Origin: Deltaproteobacteria bacterium | Lineage (GTDB): Bacteria; Desulfobacterota; Dissulfuribacteria; Dissulfuribacterales; UBA3076 | Length of the DNA stretch: 6,015 nt | Assembly: GCA_021159445.1 (NCBI GenBank) | Contig: JAGGRV010000284.1 | Location: forward strand, 1-6,015 | Reading direction: 5' to 3' | Part shown: positions 5,882-6,015 of the stretch, one piece after another | How positions within the stretch are numbered: position 1 is the stretch's first letter | How the letters are laid out: each line of letters opens with the position of its first letter | The notes under the pieces: generated by a model | What the model saw: the letters and a program-made list of their open reading frames with translations, nothing else | Told to the model about the DNA's origin: nothing | The model's database searches: none | Made by a program: the position numbers and the translations under genes

Positions 5882-6015
5882 CAATGAACTATGCAACGAT
5901 TGAAGCATTTTGGATATTGATTTCAACTCTTGAATTAATTCTTTCGCATCTAAATCAGAAAGTATATTAAGGAACGTACAATAAATAACTTGAACAAATT
6001 AACGTCTTTTTTGCC
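5870..6015 (-). pseudogene. 3' remnant resembling a four-helix-bundle (23S rRNA IVS-type) protein
   Basis: The minus-strand frame open from 5998 to the TGA at 5872-5870 ends in DAKELIQELKSISKMLQS then LHSSLKKL, an amphipathic helix like the C-terminus of four-helix-bundle proteins of the 23S rRNA intervening-sequence/S23 type. A TAA at 6001-5999 closes this frame upstream. The overlapping frame from 6015 reads GKKDVNLFKLFIVRSLIYF, which recalls the KKDF...FLYIARGS stretch of that family, so a frameshifted copy is possible. The family match is from memory and rests on a short stretch. The rest of the gene would lie right of the window. Confidence 0.4.

Overview
The window reads as chromosomal DNA of a Gram-negative, probably uncultured bacterium. 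Four indirect clues suggest something like Desulfobacterota or Nitrospirota: a cysteine-rich repeat with a GGYWY core, a truncated gene whose exported product carries an FTQADRERL motif, a remnant resembling a four-helix-bundle gene, and spacers full of short tandem repeats and palindromes. The lineage call is inference; no taxonomic marker gene is present.

Layout, in the direction of transcription (everything supported is on the minus strand, so right to left). At the right edge (about 5820-6015) lies a decayed 3' end resembling a four-helix-bundle gene, running into a 7-bp-period tandem repeat. Next come three tightly packed genes: (1) 5804-3603, a 733-residue exported protein with nine copies of a four-cysteine repeat; (2) 3594-2167, a 475-residue exported transglutaminase-like protein with a complete Cys-His-Asp triad; (3) 2145-640, a 501-residue exported subtilisin-family (S8) protease with a complete Asp-His-Ser triad. 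The gaps are 8 nt and 21 nt, so a single transcript is likely. A gene-free spacer of about 510 bp (128-639) follows, holding several kinds of short repeat and a 120-bp element with terminal inverted repeats. At the left edge is the 5' end of another exported protein (127 to 1 and beyond).

How the genes may work together. All three operon products start with a signal peptide and are cysteine-bearing, so they should act in the periplasm, on the cell surface or outside the cell. The transglutaminase-like protein contains one copy of the same Cys-x7-Cys-x5-Cys-x11-Cys module that is repeated nine times in the first protein. Both, and less clearly the protease, end in a similar-looking beta-rich segment. 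My inference is a small secreted system: a disulfide-rich multi-repeat scaffold or adhesin, an enzyme of the transglutaminase/cysteine-protease fold, and a serine protease that could trim or cross-link it. I know of no characterised system with this gene set; that is a statement about my knowledge, not the result of a search.

No tRNA, rRNA, CRISPR array, transposase gene or clear promoter was seen.
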